From assembly GCA_902769525.1 (NCBI GenBank), contig CACXPG010000012.1:49433-113432 (forward strand): 64,000 nt of DNA. The letters are read 5' to 3'. The position numbers and the translations under genes were made by a program. Positions 9,081 to 17,588 of this stretch are shown here, piece by piece (the stretch's first letter is position 1; the number at the start of each line of letters is the position of its first letter). Origin of the DNA: an uncultured Bacteroidia bacterium (GTDB lineage Bacteria > Bacteroidota > Bacteroidia > Bacteroidales > UBA932). Under the pieces are notes generated by a model, which was not told where the DNA came from, did not search any database, and saw only the letters and a program-made list of their open reading frames with translations.

Positions 9081-10124
9081 ATGGCTAAAGAGAAAGAGAG
9101 AGTTGCCGCCGCAGAGCAGGCAGGCAGCGTAAACGCCGAAAAGTTGAAGGCATTACAGGCTACGCTTGACAAGATTGAGAAGGATTTCGGCAAGGGTACG
9201 ATCATGAAGTTGGGAGACCAGCCAAAATTCGATGTTTCTATCATCCCGACAGGTTCCATAGCGCTGGACCATGCGCTTGGAATCGGTGGATATCCAAGAG
9301 GACGAGTCATTGAAATCTATGGTCCTGAGAGCAGCGGAAAAACCACACTGGCCATCCACGCCATAGCAGAGGCCCAGAAGGCCGGCGGCATTGCCGCTAT
9401 AATTGACGCAGAGCATGCATTTGACCGCACTTACGCCAAGAAATTAGGCGTAAACGTGGACACTCTTCTGATATCCCAGCCGGACAACGGCGAGCAGGCT
9501 CTGGAGATTGCAGACAGCCTGATCAGGTCCGGAGCCATCGATATCGTTGTGATAGACTCCGTTGCAGCCCTGACTCCAAAGGCTGAAATCGAAGGCGATA
9601 TGGGAGACAGCAAGATGGGTCTTCAGGCAAGGCTTATGAGCCAGGCTCTGAGAAAACTCACCGCAAACATCTCCAAGACCAACACCTGCTGCATTTTCAT
9701 CAACCAGTTAAGGGAGAAAATCGGCATCATGTTCGGAAATCCGGAGACTACAACCGGCGGCAACGCCCTAAAGTTCTACGCCTCAGTGCGTCTGGACGTG
9801 AGGAAGCTCTCCCAGCTTAAGGACGGAGACGACGCCACCGGCAACCGCGCCAGGGTAAAGGTTGTAAAGAACAAGATGGCCCCTCCTTTCCGCAAGGCTG
9901 AATTCGACATCGTGTTCGGAGAAGGCATTTCCAAGGTCGGAGAAATCGTGGATCTGGGAGTGGAACTGGATATCATCAAAAAGAGCGGCAGCTGGTTCAG
10001 CTATGGAGAAAGCAAGCTGGCTCAGGGCAGAGACGCCGTCAAGCAGCTTCTCAGAGACAATCCTGAACTGTGCGACGAAATCGAGGCAAAGGTTCGCCAG
10101 GCTCTCCAGGAAGTCAAAGACTGA
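9081..10124 (+). CDS. recA: Recombinase RecA
   Basis: The protein has 347 residues, the standard length. Walker A is GPESSGKTT (81-89), and Walker B lies in [11 protein letters not shown] near residue 155. The L1 region ([23 protein letters not shown]) and the L2 DNA-binding loop ([21 protein letters not shown]) are intact. RecA forms filaments on single-stranded DNA for homologous recombination and repair. There is no intein. It is first in a tight rightward cluster, with dnaG starting 13 bases after its stop. Confidence 0.98.
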   Translation: MAKEKERVAAAEQAGSVNAEKLKALQATLDKIEKDFGKGTIMKLGDQPKFDVSIIPTGSIALDHALGIGGYPRGRVIEIYGPESSGKTTLAIHAIAEAQKAGGIAAIIDAEHAFDRTYAKKLGVNVDTLLISQPDNGEQALEIADSLIRSGAIDIVVIDSVAALTPKAEIEGDMGDSKMGLQARLMSQALRKLTANISKTNTCCIFINQLREKIGIMFGNPETTTGGNALKFYASVRLDVRKLSQLKDGDDATGNRARVKVVKNKMAPPFRKAEFDIVFGEGISKVGEIVDLGVELDIIKKSGSWFSYGESKLAQGRDAVKQLLRDNPELCDEIEAKVRQALQEVKD

Positions 10125-10137
10125 TAGCTGATTCCCG

Positions 10138-12123
10138 ATGATAGACCAGGCTACCATAGCTCGTATCCGGGATGCCATAGATATCGTCCAGGTAATCGGA
10201 GACTTTGTCCCTCTGAAAAGGCAAGGCTCCGATTACGTTGCCTGTTGCCCTTTCCATCAGGAAAAAACGCCGAGTTTCCACGTTTCGCCATCCAGGCAGT
10301 ATTTCAACTGCTTCGGCTGCCACGAGAAAGGGAACGCCATTTCCTTCTTGATGAAGCATCAGCAGATGACCTATGTGGAGGCCCTCAAATGGCTGGGCAA
10401 CAAATACGGCATAGAGGTTAACGATGTCCAGGAAAGCTACGAGGATATCCAGAAGAAGAATCATCGCGACGCCCTGCTTATTGTCAACGAATACGCAGGC
10501 AAGGCTTTTTCAGAAGCCCTCTTCAACACGGAAGAAGGCAAGGCTGTCGGATTGAGCTATTTCAGGGAAAGAGGCTTTACCGACCAGACCATCAAGGAGT
10601 TTGGCCTGGGCTATGCAGACAGGGAGAAAGACTCCTTCACCAGGCAGGCAATCGCTTCGGGATACAAGAAAGAACTCCTGCTTGAACTGGGGCTTTCTGT
10701 CCAGAAGCAGGACGGCCCTTACACCGGAGAAGTTTCAGACAAGTTCCACGAGAGGGTGATGTTCCCTATCCGCTCCGTAAACGGCAAGATCGTGGCCTTT
10801 GGCGGGCGTATTCTTTCTGCAGAAAAGAGCCCGGTAAAGTACATGAACTCTCCCGAGAGCGAGATCTACCAGAAAAAAAGAGTGCTGTACGGTCTTTATG
10901 AGGCTCGTAACGCCATATCGCAGAGCAAGAACTGCTACCTGGTAGAAGGCTATACAGACGTGATTTCTATGCATCAGGCGGGAATAGAAAACGTAGTCGC
11001 AAGCTGCGGAACCGCCCTTACTGAAGAACAGGTCCTGCTGCTCAAGAGGTTCACACAGAAGATTACCATAATCTACGACGGGGACAAGGCCGGTATCAAT
11101 GCCGCCCTGAAAGGCATCAACATGTTCCTCCAGAAAGGAATGAACGTGAAAGTGGTGCTTATTCCGGACAACGACGACCCTGACTCTTTCGCCCGCAAGC
11201 ATACCAAGGAAGAGCTTGAGGACTTCCTCGATAAAGCCCAGGAAGACTTCATCGTCTACCAGTACCGTACCCTTTCTGCAAATATCACCGGCGGAGACCC
11301 TTACGAAGAGGGCAAGATGATAAACGAGATTGCCCTGAGCGTCTCTATGATAGACGATGCCGGCATCCGTTCCGCCTACATCAACAAGGCGGCGGAGCTT
11401 CTGGGAATTGGCAAGGATAATTTCTCGGAGAAAGTTACCTCCCTTCGCCAGGAAAGGATTAGCCAGGCCTCGCAGTACAAGTCGGGGCAGAGGAGCTATG
11501 TTGCAGCCAGAGAACCGTCAGCTTATCGCGCAGCACAGGACAAACCGCAGAAAACCAAGGCTGAAGAAGAACTCGGCAAAAGCGAGCAAGACATTATCTT
11601 CCTGCTGATAAAGTACGGCAGGAACATTCTCCATAACCTCAAGAACGCCTATGTAGGCGCAGAAAAGACATACGAGCCATCAGTGGCAGAATACATCAGA
11701 GAATCGCTGAAAGTGGACGGTCTCGAGATTTCAGACCCTGCGCTGAAGAAAATCTATGACATTTATTTTGAAAAGGTGGGAGCAGCAGACGGCACTCCGG
11801 AGGTGGAAAGGCTGTTTACCGGCAGTCTGGACCAGGATGTTTCCACCCAGGCCATTGAGATTCTGTCTCCTTCCTACCAGCTGAGGTCAGAGGCAATACA
11901 GAAAGAGGAAGATAAAAGACACATAAATCTTGATGCAATACTTCCGAGAACCATTTACGTATATAAATCAAAAGTGATAAATTCGCGTCTTGAAACGCTT
12001 CGGACCACATTGCTCTCTCTCGGCGAAGACCAGGAAGAGCAAAAGCTGAAGCTTACACGACAGCTTCAGCAGCTCTCTATGGTAAAGAGCAGGCTGCTAA
12101 GAGAAGCCAAGTTCGCCAAATGA
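10138..12123 (+). CDS. dnaG: DNA primase DnaG
   Basis: The protein has 661 residues. The N-terminal CHC2 zinc ribbon is intact (CCPFH near 36-40, then CFGC near 58-61). The central primase domain carries the Toprim motif VEGYTDVISMHQAG near residue 270 and the metal-binding YDGDKAG near 320. The C-terminal part is a charged linker followed by the helicase-interaction region. It synthesises RNA primers at the replication fork. There is no Shine-Dalgarno before the ATG. It lies between recA and metG and is probably transcribed with recA. Confidence 0.97.
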   Translation: MIDQATIARIRDAIDIVQVIGDFVPLKRQGSDYVACCPFHQEKTPSFHVSPSRQYFNCFGCHEKGNAISFLMKHQQMTYVEALKWLGNKYGIEVNDVQESYEDIQKKNHRDALLIVNEYAGKAFSEALFNTEEGKAVGLSYFRERGFTDQTIKEFGLGYADREKDSFTRQAIASGYKKELLLELGLSVQKQDGPYTGEVSDKFHERVMFPIRSVNGKIVAFGGRILSAEKSPVKYMNSPESEIYQKKRVLYGLYEARNAISQSKNCYLVEGYTDVISMHQAGIENVVASCGTALTEEQVLLLKRFTQKITIIYDGDKAGINAALKGINMFLQKGMNVKVVLIPDNDDPDSFARKHTKEELEDFLDKAQEDFIVYQYRTLSANITGGDPYEEGKMINEIALSVSMIDDAGIRSAYINKAAELLGIGKDNFSEKVTSLRQERISQASQYKSGQRSYVAAREPSAYRAAQDKPQKTKAEEELGKSEQDIIFLLIKYGRNILHNLKNAYVGAEKTYEPSVAEYIRESLKVDGLEISDPALKKIYDIYFEKVGAADGTPEVERLFTGSLDQDVSTQAIEILSPSYQLRSEAIQKEEDKRHINLDAILPRTIYVYKSKVINSRLETLRTTLLSLGEDQEEQKLKLTRQLQQLSMVKSRLLREAKFAK

Positions 12124-12153
12124 CGCGTCCGGAGAATACAACAGAAACTGAAT

Positions 12154-14259
12154 ATGGAAAAAAGCTACAAGAGACATTTGATTACAGCAGCGCTTCCTTA
12201 CGCCAACGGCAGCGTGCATATCGGCCACCTGGCTGGTGTTTACGTTCCTGCAGACATTTACGTCCGCTATCTCAGGCTTAAAGGAGAGGAAGTGCTTTTT
12301 GTTTGCGGAAGCGACGAGCACGGAGTGCCAATTACATTCAAGGCCAAAGATTTAGGCTGCTCCCCGCAGGAAATCGTTGACAAATACCACTCCATCATAA
12401 AGGATTCGTTCAACCGCTTTGGAATCAGTTTCAGCATCTATTCCAGAACCAGTTCGAAGATTCATCACCAGACTGCAGCCGAGTTCTTCAAGAAACTCTA
12501 CCAGGACGGAAAGTTCATCGAGCAGGAGAGCGAGCAGTACTACGACCCTTCTGCAAAGGTGTTCCTGGCAGACCGTTACATTATGGGAACCTGTCCTAAG
12601 TGCGGAAACGAGAAGGCCTATGGAGACCAGTGCGAGAAGTGCGGCAGCACCCTCTCGCCGGACGAACTGATAGACCCACATTCCAGGCTTAGCGGAGAAA
12701 AGCCTGTCAAGAAGATGACCAAACACTGGTATCTTCCGCTGGACAAATACGAAGGCTGGCTCAAGGAATGGATAATAGACGGCCACAAAGAGTGGAAAAC
12801 CAACGTTTACGGGCAGTGCAAGAGCTGGATTGACGGAGGCCTCAGGCCAAGAGCCGTTACCAGAGACCTGGACTGGGGTGTTCCGGTTCCGCTGGAAGAA
12901 GCCCAGGGCAAGGTTCTGTATGTCTGGTTCGACGCTCCTATCGGCTATATCTCCAACACGAAGGAACTTCTTCCGAATGACTGGGAGAAATGGTGGAAGA
13001 GCCCGGACACCAGGATGATACATTTCATCGGCAAAGACAATATAGTCTTCCACTGCATAGTCTTCCCGTCTATGCTCAAGGCTTACGGAGACGGTTTCAT
13101 ACTTCCGGAAAACGTTCCTGCTAACGAGTTCCTCAACCTTGAGGGAGACAAGATATCCACTTCCCGCAACTGGGCTATCTGGCTGGAGGAATATCTGGAG
13201 CAGTTCCCTGGACAGCAGGATGTCATGAGATACGTTCTCTGCGCCAACGCTCCTGAAACCAAGGACAACGACTTTACCTGGAAAGACTTCCAGGCACGCA
13301 ACAACAGCGAGCTTGTGGCCATCTACGGAAACTTCGTCAACAGAGCTCTTGTCCTGACGAACAAGTACTTTGGCGGCAAGGTTCCGGGCTATGCTCCTGA
13401 ACAGCTCACGGAGGATGACAAGAAGCTTATAGCCGCAATTCCTGAAATCACGAAAAACCTTCAGGACTGCCTGGACCATTTCAAGTTCAGAGATGCCGTA
13501 AAGGAAGCGATGAACCTGGCAAGGCTGGGCAACAAATACCTGACAGACACCGAGCCTTGGAAGGTCTTCAAGACAGATCCGCAGAGAGTTGCCGTAATAC
13601 TCAACCTCTGCCTCCAGATCTGCGCCAACCTTTCCATTGCCTTCGAGCCATTCTGCCCGTTCTCTTCCAAGAAACTCCAGGCTATGCTTAATCTCTCTCC
13701 AAAGAAAGATGACATCTGCCCTGTAAGCGCTCCTGAGGGCAAAATCCGCTGGGATATGCTCGGAAGAACAGATTTCCTCAAGGAAGGAGACCAGATAGGC
13801 ACAGCAGAGCTTCTTTTCAGCAAGATCGAAGACGAGACCATCCAGGTCCAGACAGACCGCCTGGCAAGAATCAAGAAAGAGAACCAGGAGAAGGAAAAAG
13901 CCGAGCAGGCCAAGCAGGTGCAGCCTCAGAAACCTGAGTGCACCTTTGAGGAATTCGAGAAGATGGACATCCGCACGGCCACCGTCCTTGAAGCAGAAGC
14001 CGTTCCAAAGACAGACAAGCTGCTCAAGCTCACCATTGATACCGGAATAGACAAGAGAGTCATTGTTTCAGGTATCGCCGAGTATTACAAACCGGAAGAT
14101 ATGCTTGGCAGGCAGATTTGCATACTCGCCAACCTGAAACCACGCAAGATCAGGGGAATAGAGAGCCAGGGAATGATTCTTATGGCAAAAGACTCCTCCG
14201 GCAAGATGAGATTCATCACTCCTGAGGAAGTGATGGTCAACGGAGCGGCTATCGGATAG
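12154..14259 (+). CDS. metG: Methionyl-tRNA synthetase, long form with C-terminal tRNA-binding domain
   Basis: The protein has 701 residues. The class I signature HIGH is at residues 22-25 in [14 protein letters not shown], and the KMSKS-loop equivalent reads GDKISTSRN near 330. The zinc knuckle is CPKCGN...CEKCGS near 148-170 (four cysteines). After the anticodon-binding domain, an EMAP/Trbp111-type OB fold begins near 600 ([24 protein letters not shown]). It charges tRNA-Met with methionine. It starts 30 bases after dnaG without its own clear promoter, and its stop lies 6 bases from the convergent HU-CCDC81 gene. Confidence 0.97.
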   Translation: MEKSYKRHLITAALPYANGSVHIGHLAGVYVPADIYVRYLRLKGEEVLFVCGSDEHGVPITFKAKDLGCSPQEIVDKYHSIIKDSFNRFGISFSIYSRTSSKIHHQTAAEFFKKLYQDGKFIEQESEQYYDPSAKVFLADRYIMGTCPKCGNEKAYGDQCEKCGSTLSPDELIDPHSRLSGEKPVKKMTKHWYLPLDKYEGWLKEWIIDGHKEWKTNVYGQCKSWIDGGLRPRAVTRDLDWGVPVPLEEAQGKVLYVWFDAPIGYISNTKELLPNDWEKWWKSPDTRMIHFIGKDNIVFHCIVFPSMLKAYGDGFILPENVPANEFLNLEGDKISTSRNWAIWLEEYLEQFPGQQDVMRYVLCANAPETKDNDFTWKDFQARNNSELVAIYGNFVNRALVLTNKYFGGKVPGYAPEQLTEDDKKLIAAIPEITKNLQDCLDHFKFRDAVKEAMNLARLGNKYLTDTEPWKVFKTDPQRVAVILNLCLQICANLSIAFEPFCPFSSKKLQAMLNLSPKKDDICPVSAPEGKIRWDMLGRTDFLKEGDQIGTAELLFSKIEDETIQVQTDRLARIKKENQEKEKAEQAKQVQPQKPECTFEEFEKMDIRTATVLEAEAVPKTDKLLKLTIDTGIDKRVIVSGIAEYYKPEDMLGRQICILANLKPRKIRGIESQGMILMAKDSSGKMRFITPEEVMVNGAAIG

Positions 14260-14265
14260 TGATGC

Positions 14266-15093
14266 CTAAAGCTTGTAGTTGATGATTTCCAGCTCTTGCT
14301 TGCTGTAAAGAATTTTCTCCAGCACAGGCCTGAGCTCTTCCTTGAACACAAGCACAAGCAGTACCAGAATCAGCAGGATTGCAAGGACTGTAAGCAAGAT
14401 ATACAGCCATCTGTAACTCCTGCTGGTTTTCTTTTCCCCGGCCTGTTTTTCTGCTTCAGCTTTTAGCTTTTCTTCTGCCGCTTTCTCCTCTGCGACTTTT
14501 CTTTCTTGAGCGGCCTTCTCTTGAGCAAGACGCTTTTCCTCGGCTATTCTTTTCTCCTCAGCAGCCTTCTCTTCAGCGATTTTCCGCTCCTGGGCAGCCT
14601 TTTCCTCTGCAAGGCGCTTTTCCTCTGCGACTTTTCTTTCCTCGGCGGCTTTCTCTTCGGCCTTGACAGAATCGTCTCTGAGGTCAACGGCGGAAAGACC
14701 GAATGTATCCCGGGAAAGCATAAACTCAGGATCTGTCTCTATGGTATATCCCTGGTCCTTGTCAAAGCAGAAAGTACCGAAGCCTTCCAGAGTGTATCTG
14801 CCGTCTGCTTCAGCGCCATTCCGGATTTCTTCCACATCTTTGTACAAAGCGCGTTTTGCGGCCATCCTGGAGACCTCCAGCCGTGCTGCATATTCGTTCA
14901 GAAGATTGTCGTTTGAAGAGAGGCTGTAATTGTCAAAATACAGTTTCTTTGACGGCGGAGCCACAACCAGGCCCCCTTCGGAAAACGACGCCGGAACGTC
15001 TTCCAGCTTTATACAGCCCATAAAAGGAAGTATCAATTCCCCGTCGCGGAGAACGACATCTCTGAAGATACCGGATAGAAAGGCCTTGTCCAT
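14266..15093 (-). CDS. HU-CCDC81-type domain protein with coiled coil and membrane anchor
   Basis: The protein has 275 residues. Residues 1-135 resemble the Bacteroidetes HU-CCDC81 pair of small DNA-binding-like folds (RDGELILPFMGCIKLEDVPA, then VAPPSKKLYFDN and LLNEYAARLEVS, then YTLEGFGTF). Residues about 140-225 are a charged coiled coil of repeated EEKRLAEEKAAQERK units. A single membrane helix follows (WLYILLTVLAILLILVLLVLVF, about 230-251), then a short tail. In other Bacteroidetes this N-terminal domain is often joined to SPOR domains; here the SPOR part is absent. The likely topology places the domain in the cytoplasm. The function is uncertain. Confidence 0.75.
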   Translation of the reverse strand: MDKAFLSGIFRDVVLRDGELILPFMGCIKLEDVPASFSEGGLVVAPPSKKLYFDNYSLSSNDNLLNEYAARLEVSRMAAKRALYKDVEEIRNGAEADGRYTLEGFGTFCFDKDQGYTIETDPEFMLSRDTFGLSAVDLRDDSVKAEEKAAEERKVAEEKRLAEEKAAQERKIAEEKAAEEKRIAEEKRLAQEKAAQERKVAEEKAAEEKLKAEAEKQAGEKKTSRSYRWLYILLTVLAILLILVLLVLVFKEELRPVLEKILYSKQELEIINYKL

Positions 15094-15112
15094 AACAGAT
15101 ACTTTTATGCTG

Positions 15113-15120
15113 CAAAGTTA
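15113..15120 (-). promoter_or_regulatory. -7 box for the HU-CCDC81 gene
   Basis: TAACTTTG on the minus strand, 19 bases before the ATG at 15093. A 25-base inverted repeat lies just upstream of this promoter. Confidence 0.7.
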
Positions 15121-15143
15121 CTTTAATTTGCCGATAATGATTA

Positions 15144-15168
15144 AATGTTCCAAAAGATTTGGAACATT
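15144..15168. repeat. Perfect inverted repeat between divergent promoters
   Basis: AATGTTCCAAA and TTTGGAACATT are perfect 11-base arms around a central AGA. The right arm contains the TTTG that serves as -33 element of the tRNA-Asn promoter. There is no T-tract on either side, so it is not a terminator; an operator is more likely. Confidence 0.7.
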
Positions 15169-15181
15169 ATCAAAAAAAACA

Positions 15182-15189
15182 TACTTTTG
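15182..15189 (+). promoter_or_regulatory. -7 box for tRNA-Asn
   Basis: TACTTTTG, with TTTG at 15158-15161 about 20 bases upstream. Confidence 0.75.
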
Positions 15190-15203
15190 CAGTCCCAAAC
15201 CGA

Positions 15204-15277
15204 GCCTGCATAGCTCAGTTGGTTAGAGCACATGACTGTTAATCATGGGGTCGTAGGTTCAAGTCCTTCTGCAGGCG
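15204..15277 (+). tRNA. tRNA-Asn (GTT)
   Basis: The acceptor stem GCCTGCA pairs with TGCAGGC, followed by discriminator G. The D arm GCTCAGTTGGTTAGAGC, the anticodon arm CATGA-CTGTTAA-TCATG with GTT at 15238-15240, and the T arm with TTCAAGT are all present; the T stem has one T-T mismatch. CCA is not encoded. A single-gene unit with its own promoter and terminator. Confidence 0.96.
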
Positions 15278-15280
15278 CAT

Positions 15281-15316
15281 AAAAAAGCACTTACATTTTT
15301 GCAAGTGCTTTTTTTA
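15281..15316. terminator. Bidirectional terminator after tRNA-Asn
   Basis: AGCACTT and AAGTGCT form the stem, flanked by an A-tract on the left and a T-tract on the right. It can end both the tRNA transcript and the leftward kinase transcript. Confidence 0.85.
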
Positions 15317-15318
15317 TT

Positions 15319-16110
15319 TTATTCCACTATCCCGTTTTTCGGACGTTTTTTTCTCAATCCCAGCGGCGTAAGCACTATATCCTTGATCTTGCTCACGGTC
15401 TTGGACTTGTTCCGGCTGGAAGCCACCATCGCGGAAAACTTTGCGGTATCCAGGTCCCTGGCCCTGCAGTAAAGCTCTATGATCTTATCCTTGAGAGGAG
15501 CGTCAAAATGAATGTAGCTGATGTCCTTCGCGCATTTCTGAAGACTGCGGTTATTGAACCTGACACGGTTGAGGTCTATCAGCTGGAAAAGGAAATGCCC
15601 GTCCACTTCCTTATAGAGGATGTTGTCTATATTGAAATCGTTGTGGACAAAACCTTTAGAGTGGAAATCTGCGACATAGAGAGCAAACTCGGTGACAAAA
15701 GTGTCGAACCGTTTTTTTGCCTCTTCCGAAGAAAGGTCATAGTCCTTGAAATCAGCGATGGAGCGGTAGTCTGTGTAAACGCACACATAGCATCCGGTAT
15801 GGAAGAACAGACCCTTTCTTTTCTCCACGTACCCTATCGGTTCAGGAACATCTATCCCGGAAGAAATGAGCCTCAGCGAATAATAATAGGAACGCTTTGC
15901 CTTGGTAGGACGGAGAAAACTGTAAACGACCCTGTTGACCTCGGTAGGTTTCTTGAATATCTTGACAACCACCCTCACCCCGCCAACCGTGGTGTCTTCT
16001 ACGATGTTTCTGAAATTCCTGTAGATTTTGTCCACCTTGTACGAACGGCTCAGTATGCCTTCCACAAAAGGACGCAAATTCTCGTATTTGGGATTGACTA
16101 CAACTCTCAT
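15319..16110 (-). CDS. Kdo/WaaP-type lipopolysaccharide kinase
   Basis: The protein has 263 residues with a protein-kinase-like fold. The ATP-anchoring lysine is in VRVVVKIFKK near residue 50. The catalytic loop is HSKGFVHNDFNIDNIL, and the DFG-equivalent reads LIDLNRVRF near 185. Such enzymes phosphorylate Kdo or heptose of the LPS inner core on the cytoplasmic face. The ATG at 16110 is preferred over an in-frame TTG two codons upstream. The promoter box at 16127-16134 leaves a leader of only about 12 bases. It is a single-gene transcript ending at the shared terminator beyond 15319. Confidence 0.85.
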   Translation of the reverse strand: MRVVVNPKYENLRPFVEGILSRSYKVDKIYRNFRNIVEDTTVGGVRVVVKIFKKPTEVNRVVYSFLRPTKAKRSYYYSLRLISSGIDVPEPIGYVEKRKGLFFHTGCYVCVYTDYRSIADFKDYDLSSEEAKKRFDTFVTEFALYVADFHSKGFVHNDFNIDNILYKEVDGHFLFQLIDLNRVRFNNRSLQKCAKDISYIHFDAPLKDKIIELYCRARDLDTAKFSAMVASSRNKSKTVSKIKDIVLTPLGLRKKRPKNGIVE

Positions 16111-16126
16111 AGACAAAGTATTTGTC

Positions 16127-16134
16127 CAAAGATA
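16127..16134 (-). promoter_or_regulatory. -7 box for the LPS kinase gene
   Basis: TATCTTTG on the minus strand, 16 bases before the ATG at 16110. Confidence 0.7.
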
Positions 16135-16149
16135 CGAATTATTCCAAAA

Positions 16150-16180
16150 AAGAAGACCGGCTTTAGGCCGGCCTTCTTAA
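16150..16180 (-). terminator. Terminator of the downstream OmpA-family gene
   Basis: The stem GAAGGCCGGC pairs with GCCGGTCTTC (one G-T pair) with a short loop. On the minus strand it is followed by TTTTTT. Confidence 0.85.
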
Positions 16181-16205
16181 GCTTGTAGTTTTTCCTGCAA
16201 TCAAA

Positions 16206-17450
16206 TTACTTGATAACAACAACGCGGTTAAGCTTGTTATCAGACTTGCTGAACTCGTCGGTTCCGCCAAGGTTCTTCTCGGAAATCTTGTAGTTTCCAC
16301 CGCAAGCCTTGATAACCTTCAGAACTGCATCCAGACGAGCCTGTCCGAGCTTGTCGTTGATCTTAGGAGTACCAGTTGCGCTGTCAGCTGCACCAACGAT
16401 CTCGAATACGCGATCCTTGTTGGTAGCCATAGCGGTCTCTACAAAGTACTTGATGCTGCTGATCTGGTTGTCTGCCAGAGTAGACTTTCCAAGAGGGAAG
16501 TAAACTGCAAATGGAGAAGGAACGGTCTTGGTCTCGCCAGGAACGTAAACGGTCTTGCCGTTTCCGGTCTTTGCCTTCTCGGCGTCAATGTCTTCCTGAA
16601 GCTTCTTGTTCTTTCCGTTGATGTCCTCGAGAGCCTTGTTCAGGTCTCTGATCTTGTTGTTGAATGGAGTTACGTCAACAGGAGCGTGTGAACGGTGGAA
16701 AGACCTGTTGTGGAAGTTGTAAGCCAAACCGAGGGAAACATTGCCCAAGAACTCGCGGCGACGTGCGATCTGCTGATCGTCAAAGTGCTGGTTGATAACA
16801 GTCTGGTTGATATCCAGAGTGATATCCAGAGCGTCGCATACGCGGAACATGTTGTACAGACCAACGGTAACGCCAATCTCACGGTTCTTTGCCTTTACTC
16901 CGAGCGCAGGATCCTTGCCTGGAGAAACAGACTCAGCCAGACCTGCGCCGATATAAGGAGCGAGATCCCAGAACCTGTCAGACCTGTATCCGCCAATAGC
17001 GTTGGAGATGTTCCACATCAGGTCGCCTCTGAGGTAGTGAACTCTGAACTGCTGCTTGTAACCCCAGTCATACTGGTTAGCCTTGTCTACGAAAGCATTT
17101 CCTGCATAAGCTGCTGGTGCTGGTGAAGCAGCATCAAGATTATGATAGAAACCGCGGGCCTTTCCGCCATAGAAGCCAACTCTGATTCCGAAGCATGGAG
17201 TGATCCACTTTCCGATATAGCCCTGATAAGAAGGAGCCAGACGGTCCTTAAGGGACATTGTGTGGTCCTGCTCTCCCTGATACAGGTTAACTCCACCGGC
17301 TGCGCCGATGAAAATGTTGTCAAAAAGGCGGTTGGTCTCGTAAGGACCTCTCAATGTTTGAGCCTCTTCTCCCTTGATAACCTGAGCGTTTACGCTTGAG
17401 ATTGCAAAAGCGCAAACAGCTGCAGTAACAAAAAGTTTTTTGATGTTCAT
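16206..17450 (-). CDS. OmpA family protein (first of tandem pair)
   Basis: The protein has 414 residues. The signal peptide is cleaved near SSVNAQ (residue 23). Residues about 30-240 form an eight-strand-type outer-membrane barrel (IFIGAAGGVNLYQGE, then YIGKWITPCFGIRVGFYGGKARG). A short coiled coil (NKIRDLNKALEDINGKNKK) leads to the OmpA C-terminal peptidoglycan-binding domain at about 305-414, with KINDKLGQARLDAV. It probably tethers the outer membrane to peptidoglycan. It has its own promoter and terminator. The C-terminal third is nearly identical, also in DNA, to the neighbouring paralogue at 17589. Confidence 0.93.
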   Translation of the reverse strand: MNIKKLFVTAAVCAFAISSVNAQVIKGEEAQTLRGPYETNRLFDNIFIGAAGGVNLYQGEQDHTMSLKDRLAPSYQGYIGKWITPCFGIRVGFYGGKARGFYHNLDAASPAPAAYAGNAFVDKANQYDWGYKQQFRVHYLRGDLMWNISNAIGGYRSDRFWDLAPYIGAGLAESVSPGKDPALGVKAKNREIGVTVGLYNMFRVCDALDITLDINQTVINQHFDDQQIARRREFLGNVSLGLAYNFHNRSFHRSHAPVDVTPFNNKIRDLNKALEDINGKNKKLQEDIDAEKAKTGNGKTVYVPGETKTVPSPFAVYFPLGKSTLADNQISSIKYFVETAMATNKDRVFEIVGAADSATGTPKINDKLGQARLDAVLKVIKACGGNYKISEKNLGGTDEFSKSDNKLNRVVVIK

Positions 17451-17498
17451 ATTGGTTAAATCTTAGGTTTATATTTCGCGTAGTTAATTAAGTAACTG

Positions 17499-17506
17499 CA
17501 AATATA
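17499..17506 (-). promoter_or_regulatory. -7 box for first OmpA-family gene
   Basis: TATATTTG on the minus strand, about 48 bases before the ATG at 17450. Confidence 0.75.
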
Positions 17507-17538
17507 ACAATAATTGACTTATCAACAACTTTTTCAAC

Positions 17539-17569
17539 AAAAAAAAGCCGCCCTTGCGAGGCGGCTTCT
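17539..17569 (-). terminator. Terminator of second OmpA-family gene
   Basis: AAGCCGCC and GGCGGCTT form the stem around CTTGCGA. On the minus strand it is followed by a run of T. Confidence 0.88.
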
Positions 17570-17588
17570 CTTCTTGACATCAAGTTAA

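Noticed and set aside
12352..13479. 375-codon open frame antisense to metG
   Set aside because: metG is unmistakable over the same bases; the antisense product has no recognisable family pattern.
14440..14660. Tandem repeat as a CRISPR-like array
   Set aside because: The repeats are the coding sequence of an EEKAAEERK coiled coil without unique spacers.
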